Positions 34,225 to 42,562 of a DNA stretch of 64,000 nucleotides are shown here, in pieces. This DNA comes from Mycolicibacterium frederiksbergense. GTDB lineage: Bacteria; Actinomycetota; Actinomycetes; Mycobacteriales; Mycobacteriaceae. Under the pieces are notes generated by a model that did no database searches, was not told the DNA's origin, and saw only the letters and a program-made list of their open reading frames with translations. The stretch spans positions 4,882,249-4,946,248 of the forward strand of contig NZ_CP038799.1 in the NCBI RefSeq assembly GCF_012223425.1. The letters run 5' to 3'. The translations under genes were made by a program, and so were the position numbers. Position 1 is the first letter of the stretch; each line of letters begins with the position of its first letter.

Positions 34225-35361
34225 TTGAGGCCTGATCGCACACACCGACGTAAGAGTGGCGTCCGGCGACCCCTGATCGGTGCGTTAGCGGCCCTGACCG
34301 TGTTCGGCGGGATCCTCGCCTCCGGCGTGCAGGCCGACCCGGCCGACGATGCACTGGCAAAGCTGAACGAGTTGTCGCATCAGGCCGAGATCGCCACCGA
34401 GAACATGCACGCCGCCCAGCTCGATCTCGACACCAAGCTGGTCGCGCAGCGTGCCGCCGAAGAAAAGCACGCCGCCGATATCGCGGCGGTCGAGGCGGCC
34501 AAGGCCGATCTCGCAAAATTCCAGACCTCCGTCGACAAGATCGCCGCCGCCCAGTACATGGGCGGCCGCACCGATGGCCTGGATTCCATGCTCACCGCGA
34601 GCTCGCCGCAGGTGCTGATCGATCAGCTGGCCGTGCAGCGCGTGATGGCTACCGAGATGTCGGCGCAGATGCAGAACTTCCGGAACACCAACGTGCGGGC
34701 CGCGCAGGCCGAATCGGCCTCGGCCCAGTCCGCCGCCAACGCCAAGACCGCCGCCGAGCAGGCCGCCGCGGTGCGTGCGGACCTGCAATCCAAGCAAAGC
34801 AAGCTGCAGGTCGAGATCGCCGTCGTCAAGTCGCAGTACGAGGTGCTGACCCCGGCCCAGCGCGAGGCGCTGGCCGCCATCCCGCCGGTGCCGGCTTCGG
34901 TCCCGGTGCCGGCTCCGGAGGCTTTGCCGAACAACGACCCCGGCGTGCTGGCCGCCCCGCCCGCAGGTATCCCGCCGGGCGATGTCGCGCCGCCGCCCGC
35001 CGCCGCACCCGGCTCGGGCCCGGCCGTGGTGGCCGTGCAGGCCGCACTGACCCGGATCGGTTCGCCCTATTCGTGGGGTGCCGAAGGCCCCGGCGCGTTC
35101 GACTGCTCCGGTCTGGTGAAGTGGGCCTTCCAGCAGGCCGGTGTCTCGCTGCCGCACTCCAGCTACGCGCAGGCCGCCGGTGGCCAGGCGGTCTCGACCG
35201 ATCAGATGCAGCCCGGCGACGTCGTGTCCTACTACTCGGACGCCTCGCACGTCGGCATCTACATCGGTGACGGCATGATGGTGCACGCCTCCACCTTCGG
35301 CAAGCCCGTGGTGGTGGCCCCGGTCAACAACGCACCGATCTACAACGTGCGTCGGTACTGA
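34225..35361 (+). CDS. NlpC/P60 peptidoglycan endopeptidase (Rv2190c-like)
   Basis: A 378-aa secreted wall hydrolase. A basic N-terminus and hydrophobic segment form a signal peptide ending near GVQADPADD. A long coiled-coil region follows (about residues 35-210, rich in Ala, Gln, Glu, Lys), then a Pro/Ala linker, then the C-terminal NlpC/P60 domain with the nucleophile C294 in FDCSGLVKW and H342 in SHVGIYIG. Such enzymes cut D-Glu to diaminopimelate links in stem peptides; the coiled coil probably keeps the enzyme inactive until bound by FtsX-type partners, as known for the RipC group. The start is TTG at 34225 with AAGGA upstream. Confidence 0.9.
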   Translation: MRPDRTHRRKSGVRRPLIGALAALTVFGGILASGVQADPADDALAKLNELSHQAEIATENMHAAQLDLDTKLVAQRAAEEKHAADIAAVEAAKADLAKFQTSVDKIAAAQYMGGRTDGLDSMLTASSPQVLIDQLAVQRVMATEMSAQMQNFRNTNVRAAQAESASAQSAANAKTAAEQAAAVRADLQSKQSKLQVEIAVVKSQYEVLTPAQREALAAIPPVPASVPVPAPEALPNNDPGVLAAPPAGIPPGDVAPPPAAAPGSGPAVVAVQAALTRIGSPYSWGAEGPGAFDCSGLVKWAFQQAGVSLPHSSYAQAAGGQAVSTDQMQPGDVVSYYSDASHVGIYIGDGMMVHASTFGKPVVVAPVNNAPIYNVRRY

Positions 35362-36143
35362 GACACGCACTGTGCGGCGCGCTGACCGCCGCGGTCCTGT
35401 TGTCCGGGTGCCAGGCTGAATCACCGCCTGCGCCGCCGGAACCGAGTCCGACGTCGAGTACTGCCGCGACGACCAGCATCTCGCTGCCCGACGGGCGCAC
35501 CGCGCAGTTGCGCGGGCTCGGCGGTGTGCGCAGCGCGCCGATGATCGAGCGGATCGGCGCCGAACTGCCCGGCGCGGCCGCCGCCGTCACCGCGTTCTGG
35601 GGCCCGGACTGGCCGCGCGAGATCGTGGTCGTGGTGACCGAATCCGACGAACAGTTCCGGGTACTGGCCCACGGCAGCCCCGATATCGCCGCGGCCACCA
35701 CCGCCGACGGCATGGTATTCGCGCCGGGCGCGGCAGCCATGAGTGACACCGCGCTACGGATCGTGGTGCGCCACGAACTGTTCCACTACGCGGCCCGCCC
35801 GCACACGGTCGCCGATGCGCCGCTCTGGGTCACCGAGGGTGTCGCCGACTACGTCGGCCGGCCGGCGCCGGGCCCACCCGGGCCCGCACAGGCCGATCTG
35901 CTCGCCCGGTTGCCCGAGGACGCCGACCTGCAGACCGAGGGACCGGCACGCTCGCTGGCCTACGACCGGGCCTGGTGGTTCAGCCGCTACGTGGCGCAGC
36001 GGTACGGCCCTCAGACATTGCGTGCGCTGTATCTGCGGGCATGCGGTCCCGGCCATCCCGACCCGGCCACCGCCGTTCGCGAGACACTGCACGCGGACCT
36101 CGATGAGGTGCTGGCGCAGTGGCGCCGGTGGATGACCGGATAG
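35358..36143 (+). CDS. Lipoprotein with HEXXH zinc peptidase motif, likely CTG start
   Basis: About 261 aa. The zinc motif HELFH (H139, E140, H143) is followed by E160 in TEGVADYV, the gluzincin arrangement, so this is a probable exported metallopeptidase of the Rv2189c type. The first ordinary start (TTG, 35400) gives MSGCQ and leaves out the signal peptide. Reading upstream gives a textbook lipoprotein signal, RHALCGALTAAVLLSGC, with the lipobox LLSGC, but no ATG, GTG or TTG exists between the in-frame stop at 35268 and 35400. The CTG at 35358, overlapping the previous TGA as CTGA, is the best start. The gene follows the wall hydrolase and may act on it or on the wall. Confidence 0.75.
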   Translation: MRHALCGALTAAVLLSGCQAESPPAPPEPSPTSSTAATTSISLPDGRTAQLRGLGGVRSAPMIERIGAELPGAAAAVTAFWGPDWPREIVVVVTESDEQFRVLAHGSPDIAAATTADGMVFAPGAAAMSDTALRIVVRHELFHYAARPHTVADAPLWVTEGVADYVGRPAPGPPGPAQADLLARLPEDADLQTEGPARSLAYDRAWWFSRYVAQRYGPQTLRALYLRACGPGHPDPATAVRETLHADLDEVLAQWRRWMTG

Positions 36144-36185
36144 CGTTGCCGGTCGGTATCGGCGGTGCCGGTAGTGAGGAGAACG

Positions 36186-37331
36186 ATGACACGGGTGTTG
36201 TTGGTGACCAACGACTTCCCCCCGCGCCGCGGCGGCATCCAGTCGTACCTGGAGGCCTTCGTCGGGGAACTGACCGCGACGGGTGGCCACGAGCTGACCG
36301 TGTACGCGCCCTCGTGGAAGGGCGCCGCTGATTACGACAAGGCGGCCGCCGAGGCATCTGGCTACCGGGTGGTGCGACACCACAGCACCCTGATGGTGCC
36401 CGAGCCGACGGTCGCGGGCCGGATGCGCGCCCTGATCGCCGAGCACGGCATCGAGACGGTGTGGTTCGGCGCGGCCGCCCCGCTGGCGTTGCTGTCACCG
36501 CTGGCCCGGCGTGCCGGGGCGACCCGGGTGGTGGCCAGCACGCACGGCCATGAGGTCGGCTGGTCGATGTTGCCGCTGGCGCGCAATGCGCTGCGCCGCA
36601 TCGGCGACGACGCCGACGTCGTCACCTATGTCAGCGGCTATACCCGGGGCCGGTTCGCATCGGCATTCGGCCCGCGGGCGCGCCTGGAGCGACTGTCACC
36701 CGGGGTCGACATCGACCGCTTCGCGCCCGATACCGTCTCGCGTGCGCAACTACGCGCCCGCTACGGGCTGGGGGACCGGCCGGTGGTGTTGTGCCTGTCC
36801 CGGCTGGTACCGCGCAAGGGCCAGGACATGTTGATCCGCGCGTTCGGCCGGATCCGGCGGCGGGTGCCCGGCGCGGCCCTGGTGATCGTAGGCGGTGGAC
36901 CGTATCGGGAGAACCTGGAGAAGCTCGCGCAGCGTTCGGGCGTCGCCGACGATGTGCTGTTCACCGGCGCCGTCCCCGGCGCGGAGCTACCGGCCCACCA
37001 CGCCATGGCCGATGTCTTCGCCATGCCATGCCGCACCCGCGGCGCGGGTCTGGACGTCGAGGGCCTGGGCATCGTGTTCCTGGAGGCCTCGGCATCCGGC
37101 GTGCCGGTGGTGGCGGGCCGCTCCGGCGGCGCCCCGGAGACGGTGCGAGACGGTGAGACCGGTTGGGTGGTCGACGGCACCGATGTCGACGCCATCGCCA
37201 CGGCGGTCAGCGATCTGCTCGCCGACCCCGCCACCGCCACCCGGATGGGGGCGGCGGGGCGGGACTGGGTCGTGCAGAACTGGCAGTGGCGTACCCAGGG
37301 CACGCGACTGCAGCGACTGCTGACACCCTGA
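36186..37331 (+). CDS. pimB: GDP-mannose-dependent phosphatidylinositol monomannoside mannosyltransferase
   Basis: A GT4, GT-B fold enzyme of 381 aa that adds the second mannose to PIM1 at the inner membrane (PimB', Rv2188c in M. tuberculosis). The N-terminal VTNDFPPRRGGIQSY and the C-terminal GLDVEGLGIVFLEASASGVPVVAG with the nucleotide-binding ExxxxxxE-like pattern are present. The ATG at 36186 has AGGAG 5-6 nt upstream and is preferred to an in-frame GTG or ATG at 36165. It converges with fadD15. Confidence 0.93.
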   Translation: MTRVLLVTNDFPPRRGGIQSYLEAFVGELTATGGHELTVYAPSWKGAADYDKAAAEASGYRVVRHHSTLMVPEPTVAGRMRALIAEHGIETVWFGAAAPLALLSPLARRAGATRVVASTHGHEVGWSMLPLARNALRRIGDDADVVTYVSGYTRGRFASAFGPRARLERLSPGVDIDRFAPDTVSRAQLRARYGLGDRPVVLCLSRLVPRKGQDMLIRAFGRIRRRVPGAALVIVGGGPYRENLEKLAQRSGVADDVLFTGAVPGAELPAHHAMADVFAMPCRTRGAGLDVEGLGIVFLEASASGVPVVAGRSGGAPETVRDGETGWVVDGTDVDAIATAVSDLLADPATATRMGAAGRDWVVQNWQWRTQGTRLQRLLTP

Positions 37332-37341
37332 TGCCAGGGGA

Positions 37342-39141
37342 TCAGGCGTAGATCGCCGCGATCTGGTCGGCGAACTTCTCGGCGACCACCTTGCGCTTGA
37401 CCTTCAGCGTCGGCGTCAGCTCACCGGTGTCCTCGGTGAAGTCGACCGGCAGGATCCGGAACGTGCGGATCGCCTCGGCCTTGGACACCGCCTGGTTGGC
37501 CTCCTTGACCGCCAGCTCGACCTCGCCCTTCAGCTCCGGGTCTTCGGTCAGATCCGCCACCGACGCCGACTCGGCCTTGCCGTTGCGCTGTTTCCAGCCG
37601 ACGAAGGCCTCGGGGTCGATGGTGATCAGCGCGGCGATGAACGGCTGAGCGTCGCCGACCGCCATCGCCTGGCTGATCAGCGGATGCGCGCGCAGCCGGT
37701 CCTCCAGCACGGCCGGGGCGACGTTCTTGCCGCCCGCGGTGACGATGATCTCCTTCTTGCGGCCGATGATCGTCAGGAAACCGTCGGCATCGATCGCGCC
37801 GAGGTCGCCGGTGTGGAACCAACCGTCGGTGAACGCATCCGCGGTGGCCTGTTCGTTGCGCCAGTAGCCGCCGAACACCACACCGCCGCGCAGCAGCAGC
37901 TCATCATCATCGGCGAGCCGCATGCTGTTGCCGGGCAACAACTTTCCGACCGAACCGACCTTGACCGCGCCCACCTGGTTGGCGGTGACGGCGGCGCTGC
38001 TCTCGGTCAGTCCGTAGCCCTCGTAGATGGTCAGTCCGACCCCGCGGTAGAAGTGCCCGAGCCGGGCACCCAGCGGTGCGCCACCGGAGATCGCGGCACG
38101 GCAGTTGCCGCCGAGCGCGGCCCGCAGCTTGCCATAGACCAGCTTGTCGAACAGCGCGTGCTTGAGCTTCAGGACCAGACCGGGGCCGTTCCCGTCCTGA
38201 GCCTTGCTGAACTCGATGGCGGTGTCGGCGGCGATCTCGAAGATGCGGCCCTTGCCGTCGTTGCGCGCGTTCTGCTCGGCGGTGTTGTACACCTTCTCGA
38301 AGACCCGCGGCACCGACACCACCAGCGTCGGTTTGAACACCCCGAGGGCGGGCACCAGGTTCTTGATGTCGCTGGTGAAGCCGAGGGTGACCTTGTTGGC
38401 GAACGCGCCGATGGTGATCGCCCGGGCCAGCACGTGCGCCAGGGGCAGAAACACCAGCAGCCGCTCACCCTTGCGCAGCAGCGTCGGGAAGGCCGCCTTG
38501 GCGCCGCGGATCTCGTAGAGCAGGTTGGAATGGGTGAGCTGGCAGCCCTTGGGCAGGCCGGTGGTGCCCGAGGTGTAGATCAGCGTCGCGGGATCGGTCG
38601 ACTTGATGGCCCCGACCCGGGCTTCGAGGGCAGCGGCGTCCTTGGTCTGCCCGGCCTTGGCCAGCACGTCGAGGGCGGGCTCGGCAGTGCTGCTCTCGAT
38701 GCGCAGCACCGCACGCACGTCGGGCAGCTGGTCGGTCAGTTGTTCGACCCGGTCGGCGTGGGCATCGGTCTCGGCGATCACCAGGACCGCGCCCGAATCG
38801 TTGAGCACGTGCCGGATCTGCTCGGGGGCCGATGTCTCGTAGATCGGGACGGTGACGGCGCCGATAGACAGGATCGCGAAGTCGAAGATCGGCCATTCGT
38901 AGCGGGTTGCCGACAGGAGGGCGACCCGGTCGCCGGCCTGAACGCCGTGGGCGATCAAACCCAAAGCCGCCGAACGGATCTGGGCTGCCGCCTGGGCGCA
39001 GGTGACATCGGTCCAGGCGCCGTCGACCAGACGCTGGAAGATCACCTGGTCGGGATCCTCGCGTTCATGTGCATAGACCGAGCTGACGACGGTGTCATAC
39101 TCGGCGATCTCGAACGATGCCGGAACGGTGAACTCACGCAC
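37342..39141 (-). CDS. fadD15: Long-chain fatty acid-CoA ligase FadD15-like
   Basis: A 599-aa acyl-CoA synthetase of the ANL superfamily. The AMP-binding P-loop is LIYTSGTTGLPKG, the adenine-binding motif YEGYGLTESSA, and the hinge DGWFHTGDLGAIDADGFLTIIGRKKE. It belongs to the long-chain (FACL/LACS) group resembling eukaryotic enzymes. The GTG at 39141 has a GAGGGG sequence upstream. It is flanked by lipid genes on both sides, which suits a role in activating fatty acids for glycolipid synthesis or breakdown. Confidence 0.93.
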   Translation of the reverse strand: MREFTVPASFEIAEYDTVVSSVYAHEREDPDQVIFQRLVDGAWTDVTCAQAAAQIRSAALGLIAHGVQAGDRVALLSATRYEWPIFDFAILSIGAVTVPIYETSAPEQIRHVLNDSGAVLVIAETDAHADRVEQLTDQLPDVRAVLRIESSTAEPALDVLAKAGQTKDAAALEARVGAIKSTDPATLIYTSGTTGLPKGCQLTHSNLLYEIRGAKAAFPTLLRKGERLLVFLPLAHVLARAITIGAFANKVTLGFTSDIKNLVPALGVFKPTLVVSVPRVFEKVYNTAEQNARNDGKGRIFEIAADTAIEFSKAQDGNGPGLVLKLKHALFDKLVYGKLRAALGGNCRAAISGGAPLGARLGHFYRGVGLTIYEGYGLTESSAAVTANQVGAVKVGSVGKLLPGNSMRLADDDELLLRGGVVFGGYWRNEQATADAFTDGWFHTGDLGAIDADGFLTIIGRKKEIIVTAGGKNVAPAVLEDRLRAHPLISQAMAVGDAQPFIAALITIDPEAFVGWKQRNGKAESASVADLTEDPELKGEVELAVKEANQAVSKAEAIRTFRILPVDFTEDTGELTPTLKVKRKVVAEKFADQIAAIYA

Positions 39142-39250
39142 GATCTTGGCCCCTCGGGTCCTGGTTACGGGTTACTGGCGAGTAAGCCTAATAGGCCGCA
39201 CGTCGGCCAGGTCACAGTGTTGCCTTTCGGATGTGTGAAGCTATTGGGCG

Positions 39251-39628
39251 ATGAACAGCGTGCAGATCGCCGATGAGACCTTTGTGTGCGCCGACCCGGC
39301 CGATGTCGGGCGGGCTGTCGCCGACCCGGCCAGCTGGCGGCGCTGGTGGCCTGATCTGCGGCTCACGGTGGTCGAGGATCGGGGTCCGGCAGGCCAGCGC
39401 TGGACCGTGGCGGGCGGTGTGACCGGCACCATGGAGGTGTGGCTGGAGACGATGATGGACGGCGTCATCCTGCACTACTTCCTGCATGCCGAGCCGTCCG
39501 GTGGCCGCGCGCAGCTCGATCTGGCAAAGCTCAACCACAGCCGCCGGGTGGCGGGCAAGAGGATGGCCTTCGAGATCAAGACCCGCCTGGAGGCGCAGCG
39601 CCCCGTGGGGGTCTCCCGCCTGGCCTGA
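39251..39628 (+). CDS. START-like (SRPBCC) protein 1
   Basis: A 125-aa polyketide cyclase/START-like protein: an N-terminal strand, the helix and WRRWWPDLRLTVVEDRG segment, a central beta sheet, and a long C-terminal helix starting LDLAKLNHSRR. Members bind hydrophobic ligands in a cavity. The M. tuberculosis counterpart is Rv2186c. No catalytic motif can be read. It begins a right-pointing run with a second SRPBCC gene, the ATPase, a small protein and an acyltransferase. Confidence 0.82.
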   Translation: MNSVQIADETFVCADPADVGRAVADPASWRRWWPDLRLTVVEDRGPAGQRWTVAGGVTGTMEVWLETMMDGVILHYFLHAEPSGGRAQLDLAKLNHSRRVAGKRMAFEIKTRLEAQRPVGVSRLA

Positions 39629-39672
39629 TGCGATCGGCGTGCGACGGGGAGCCGGGCCTGGTGCGGTGAGGG

Positions 39673-39678
39673 TAGATT
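39673..39678 (+). promoter_or_regulatory. Candidate -10 box before the second SRPBCC gene
   Basis: TAGATT is followed by 7 nt and GTG at 39686. It could drive the SRPBCC-ATPase-acyltransferase run as a leaderless mRNA. Confidence 0.5.
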
Positions 39679-39685
39679 TCTGGGC

Positions 39686-40123
39686 GTGGCGGAGAAGACG
39701 GCGCAGACGATTTACATCGAGGCTGATCCCTCGACGGTGATGGACGTGATCGCCGATATCGGCTCTTACCCGGAATGGGTGGCCGAATACAAGGAAACCG
39801 AGGTGCTCGACACCGACGGCGCGGGGAACCCGAAGACGGCCCGGCTGGTGCTGGACGCCGCGGTGCTCAAGGACACGATGGTGCTGTCCTATGTCTGGCC
39901 CGCCGACCGTCAGTCCGTCACCTGGACTCTGGTCTCCAGTTCTCTGTTGAAGGCGCTGCAGGGCGCGTATCGGTTGTCGCCCAAGGGTTCCGGTACTGAT
40001 GTGACCTATGAACTCTCCGTCGACCTGGTCATCCCGATGATCGGGCTGCTCAAGCGCAAGGCGGAACGCCGGCTCACCGACACCGCGCTGAAGGATCTCA
40101 AGAAGCGAGTCGAGGTGCAGTGA
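39686..40123 (+). CDS. START-like (SRPBCC) protein 2
   Basis: A 145-aa SRPBCC/START-like protein with the usual ADPSTVMDVIADIGSYPEWV helix and first strand, curved beta sheet (YVWPADRQSVTW) and C-terminal helix ending DLKKRVEVQ. It resembles the COG2867/Rv2185c group, which binds lipids or quinone-like ligands in other organisms (compare Coq10). The GTG at 39686 is set by the -10 box. The stop lies 1 bp before the proposed CTG start of the ATPase. Confidence 0.87.
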   Translation: MAEKTAQTIYIEADPSTVMDVIADIGSYPEWVAEYKETEVLDTDGAGNPKTARLVLDAAVLKDTMVLSYVWPADRQSVTWTLVSSSLLKALQGAYRLSPKGSGTDVTYELSVDLVIPMIGLLKRKAERRLTDTALKDLKKRVEVQ

Positions 40124-40124
40124 T

Positions 40125-41399
40125 CTGAGTGCGGAGAATTCACCCGCGCCCGCCCGGGTCAGCCTGTTCGTCGGCAAGGGTGGGGTAGGCAAGTCCACGT
40201 TGGCCACCGCCACCGCTGTGCGTCATGCGCGCAGCGGTCTGCGGGTGCTCATCGTGTCCACCGACCAGGCCCATTCCACCGGCGATGTGCTGGGTGTCAG
40301 CATCGTCCCGACGGGGCGGCGCGAGCCGACCAGGGTGCTGGCCGACCTGGACACCGGGACCGGCGACGGCGGGGGCGGTTTCCTGGACGCGCTGGCCCTG
40401 GACACCCTGGCGCTGCTGGAGACACGCTGGCGTGACATCGCCGGTGTCTTGGAGCAGAAGTACCCGCTGTCAGATCTGGGAACCGTTGCTCCTGAAGAGC
40501 TTTCGGCGCTACCCGGCGTCCAGGAGGTGCTCGGGCTGCATGAGGTCGGCGAGCTCGCAGACTCCGGCCAATGGGACCACGTGGTGGTGGACTGCGCCTC
40601 TACCGCCGATGCGTTGCGGATGCTCACCCTGCCCGCGACCTTCGGCCTCTACCTGGAGCGGGCCTGGCCGCGGCACCGCCGCCTCGCGCAGCCGGCCGCC
40701 GACCCGGCCTCGGCCGCCGCGGTGATGTGGGTGGAGCGGATCGCCGACGGCACCGAGAGCCTGTCGGCGCTGCTTGCCGACGCCTCGCGGGTGAGCGCGC
40801 ATCTGGTGCTCACGGCCGAGCGGGTGGTCGCCGCCGAGGCGGCCCGTACCCTCGGCTCGCTGGCGCTGATGGGCGTGCCCGTCGCCGAGCTGCTGGTCAA
40901 CCAGATTCTGGTGCAGGACGATTCATTCGAGTATCGGAACCTGCCGGCCCACCCGGCATTCGACTGGTATTCCGAGCGGATCGCCGAGCAGCAGGCAGTG
41001 CTCGACGAGCTGGACGCGGCCATCGGCGATGTGAAGCTGGTGCTGGTGCCGCATCTGGCGGGAGAGCCGATCGGACCCAAGGCGCTCGGGGAACTCCTGG
41101 ATGCCGCCCGGCTGCGGGACGGATCGCCGCCGCCCGGGCCACTGCGCCCGGTGGTGGATCGCGAATCCGGAACCGGCCTCGATACGGTGTACCGGATGCG
41201 GATAGAGTTGCCGCAGGTCGACCCCGGTGCGTTGACACTCGGCCGGGTCGACGATGACCTCATCATCGGCTCCGGCGGCATGCGGCGGCGGGTTCGATTG
41301 GCCTCGGTGCTGCGCCGCTGCAGCGTGATCGGCGCGCAGTTCCGGGGCGGGGAGTTGACGGTACGTTTCAGACCGAATCCGGAGGTGTGGCCGAAGTGA
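40125..41399 (+). CDS. ArsA/Get3-like P-loop ATPase, likely CTG start
   Basis: About 424 aa. The deviant Walker A GKGGVGKST (residues 17-25) and VSTDQAHSTGDVLG, matching the STDPAHS switch of ArsA and Get3, place it in the SIMIBI ArsA/Get3 family. The first ordinary start, TTG at 40200, lies inside the ATP site just after GKS. Between the in-frame stop at 40089 and 40200 there is no ATG, GTG or TTG; CTG at 40125 (reading SAENSPAPARVSLFVG next) is the only NTG start that keeps the Walker A with a sensible N-terminus. The M. tuberculosis counterpart is Rv2184c. Cargo is unknown; Get3-type ATPases carry hydrophobic proteins. Confidence 0.85.
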   Translation: MSAENSPAPARVSLFVGKGGVGKSTLATATAVRHARSGLRVLIVSTDQAHSTGDVLGVSIVPTGRREPTRVLADLDTGTGDGGGGFLDALALDTLALLETRWRDIAGVLEQKYPLSDLGTVAPEELSALPGVQEVLGLHEVGELADSGQWDHVVVDCASTADALRMLTLPATFGLYLERAWPRHRRLAQPAADPASAAAVMWVERIADGTESLSALLADASRVSAHLVLTAERVVAAEAARTLGSLALMGVPVAELLVNQILVQDDSFEYRNLPAHPAFDWYSERIAEQQAVLDELDAAIGDVKLVLVPHLAGEPIGPKALGELLDAARLRDGSPPPGPLRPVVDRESGTGLDTVYRMRIELPQVDPGALTLGRVDDDLIIGSGGMRRRVRLASVLRRCSVIGAQFRGGELTVRFRPNPEVWPK

Positions 41400-41755
41400 G
41401 CGGGCAACACTCCGACATCCCGCCGGAACTGCGGCAACTGGCCCAGGCGATCCTGGACAAGCTCGATCCGGCGGTGCGGCTGGCGGCCGCACGTGCCGGC
41501 GCCGAGGGTGCCGGGCCCGGGCCGTGTCAGCAGGTGTGGTGCCCGGTCTGCGCGCTGGCCGCGCTGGTGAACGGCGAACAGCATCCGCTGCTGTCGGTGA
41601 TCGCCGAGCACAGCGTGGCGCTGCTGACGGTGGTCCGCGCGATGGTCGGCGATCCGGAGCCGCCCCCACCACCTCCGCCGCCGCCCGCCGAGGGCGATCG
41701 GCCGCCCAACGGATTCAGCCGCTACGAGCAGATCCCGGTGACGTTGGACGACTGA
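41396..41755 (+). CDS. Small cysteine-containing protein (Rv2183c-like)
   Basis: The product has 119 aa. An N-terminal helix (IPPELRQLAQAILDKLDPAV), a cysteine motif GPCQQVWCPVCALAALV (three cysteines, about residues 46-56), a hydrophobic helix, a run of nine prolines, and a short tail follow one another. The three cysteines may bind zinc alone or with a partner. The GTG at 41396 overlaps the ATPase stop as GTGA; a GTG at 41387 is the alternative. The tight coupling suggests that it works with the ATPase. Confidence 0.8.
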   Translation: MSGQHSDIPPELRQLAQAILDKLDPAVRLAAARAGAEGAGPGPCQQVWCPVCALAALVNGEQHPLLSVIAEHSVALLTVVRAMVGDPEPPPPPPPPPAEGDRPPNGFSRYEQIPVTLDD

Positions 41756-41845
41756 CGGATCACGTGTGGTCGCACTCACGCAGCCTGGGTACAGTTGTCC
41801 CCGTCCGGCCCGGTCTCGGAACCGGGCGACGTTGCAGGAGGGTCC

Positions 41846-42562
41846 ATGTGGTTCTGGTTCTACAAGTACATCTTGATGGGCCCGTTGCTGTCGCTGCTGG
41901 GTCGGCCGAAAGTGCAAGGGCTGGAATATGTTCCGGATTCCGGTGCGGTGATCCTGGCCAGTAATCACCTGGCCGTCGCGGACAGCTTCTATTTGCCGCT
42001 GGTGCTCAAGCGCCGCATCACCTTCCTGGCTAAGGCCGAGTACTTCACCGGCACCGGCCTCAAGGGCAAGCTGACCAAGTTCTTCTACTCCTCGACCGGC
42101 CAGGTGCCGATCGACCGCACCGATGCCGACTCCGCGCTCGCTGCGCTGACGACGGCACAGCGAATTCTCGGCGAGGGCAAATTGCTCGGGATGTACCCCG
42201 AGGGAACCCGTTCGCCGGACGGCCGGCTGTACAAGGGCAAGACCGGCCTGGCCCGGGTCGCCCTGGAGAGCGGTGTCCCGGTGATTCCCGTCGCGATGAT
42301 CGGGACCAACGTCGTCAACCCGCCCGGCAGCAAGATGTGGCATTTCGGCCGCGTCGAGGTCCGTTTCGGCAAGCCGATGGATTTCAGCCGGTTCGAGGGA
42401 TTGGCCGGTAACCGGTTCATCGAGCGCGCCGTCATCGACGAGGTGATGTACGAGCTGATGCGTCTCGGTGGTCAGGAGTACGTCGACCTGTACGCCGCCG
42501 ATCTCAAGCTGGCGGCCGAAGAGGCCAAGGCCCCGGCCGCGGTCACCGCGAAGGCCGGTTAG
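41846..42562 (+). CDS. 1-acylglycerol-3-phosphate acyltransferase (PlsC family)
   Basis: A 238-aa acyltransferase that adds a second acyl chain to lysophosphatidic acid or a related acceptor at the membrane. The catalytic HxxxxD is NHLAVAD and the acceptor motif is MYPEGTRSPDG. A hydrophobic N-terminus (MWFWFYKYILMG) anchors it. The ATG at 41846 has CAGGAGGG upstream. The counterpart in M. tuberculosis is Rv2182c. Its 3' end overlaps the GT87 gene by 4 nt on the opposite strand. Confidence 0.93.
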   Translation: MWFWFYKYILMGPLLSLLGRPKVQGLEYVPDSGAVILASNHLAVADSFYLPLVLKRRITFLAKAEYFTGTGLKGKLTKFFYSSTGQVPIDRTDADSALAALTTAQRILGEGKLLGMYPEGTRSPDGRLYKGKTGLARVALESGVPVIPVAMIGTNVVNPPGSKMWHFGRVEVRFGKPMDFSRFEGLAGNRFIERAVIDEVMYELMRLGGQEYVDLYAADLKLAAEEAKAPAAVTAKAG

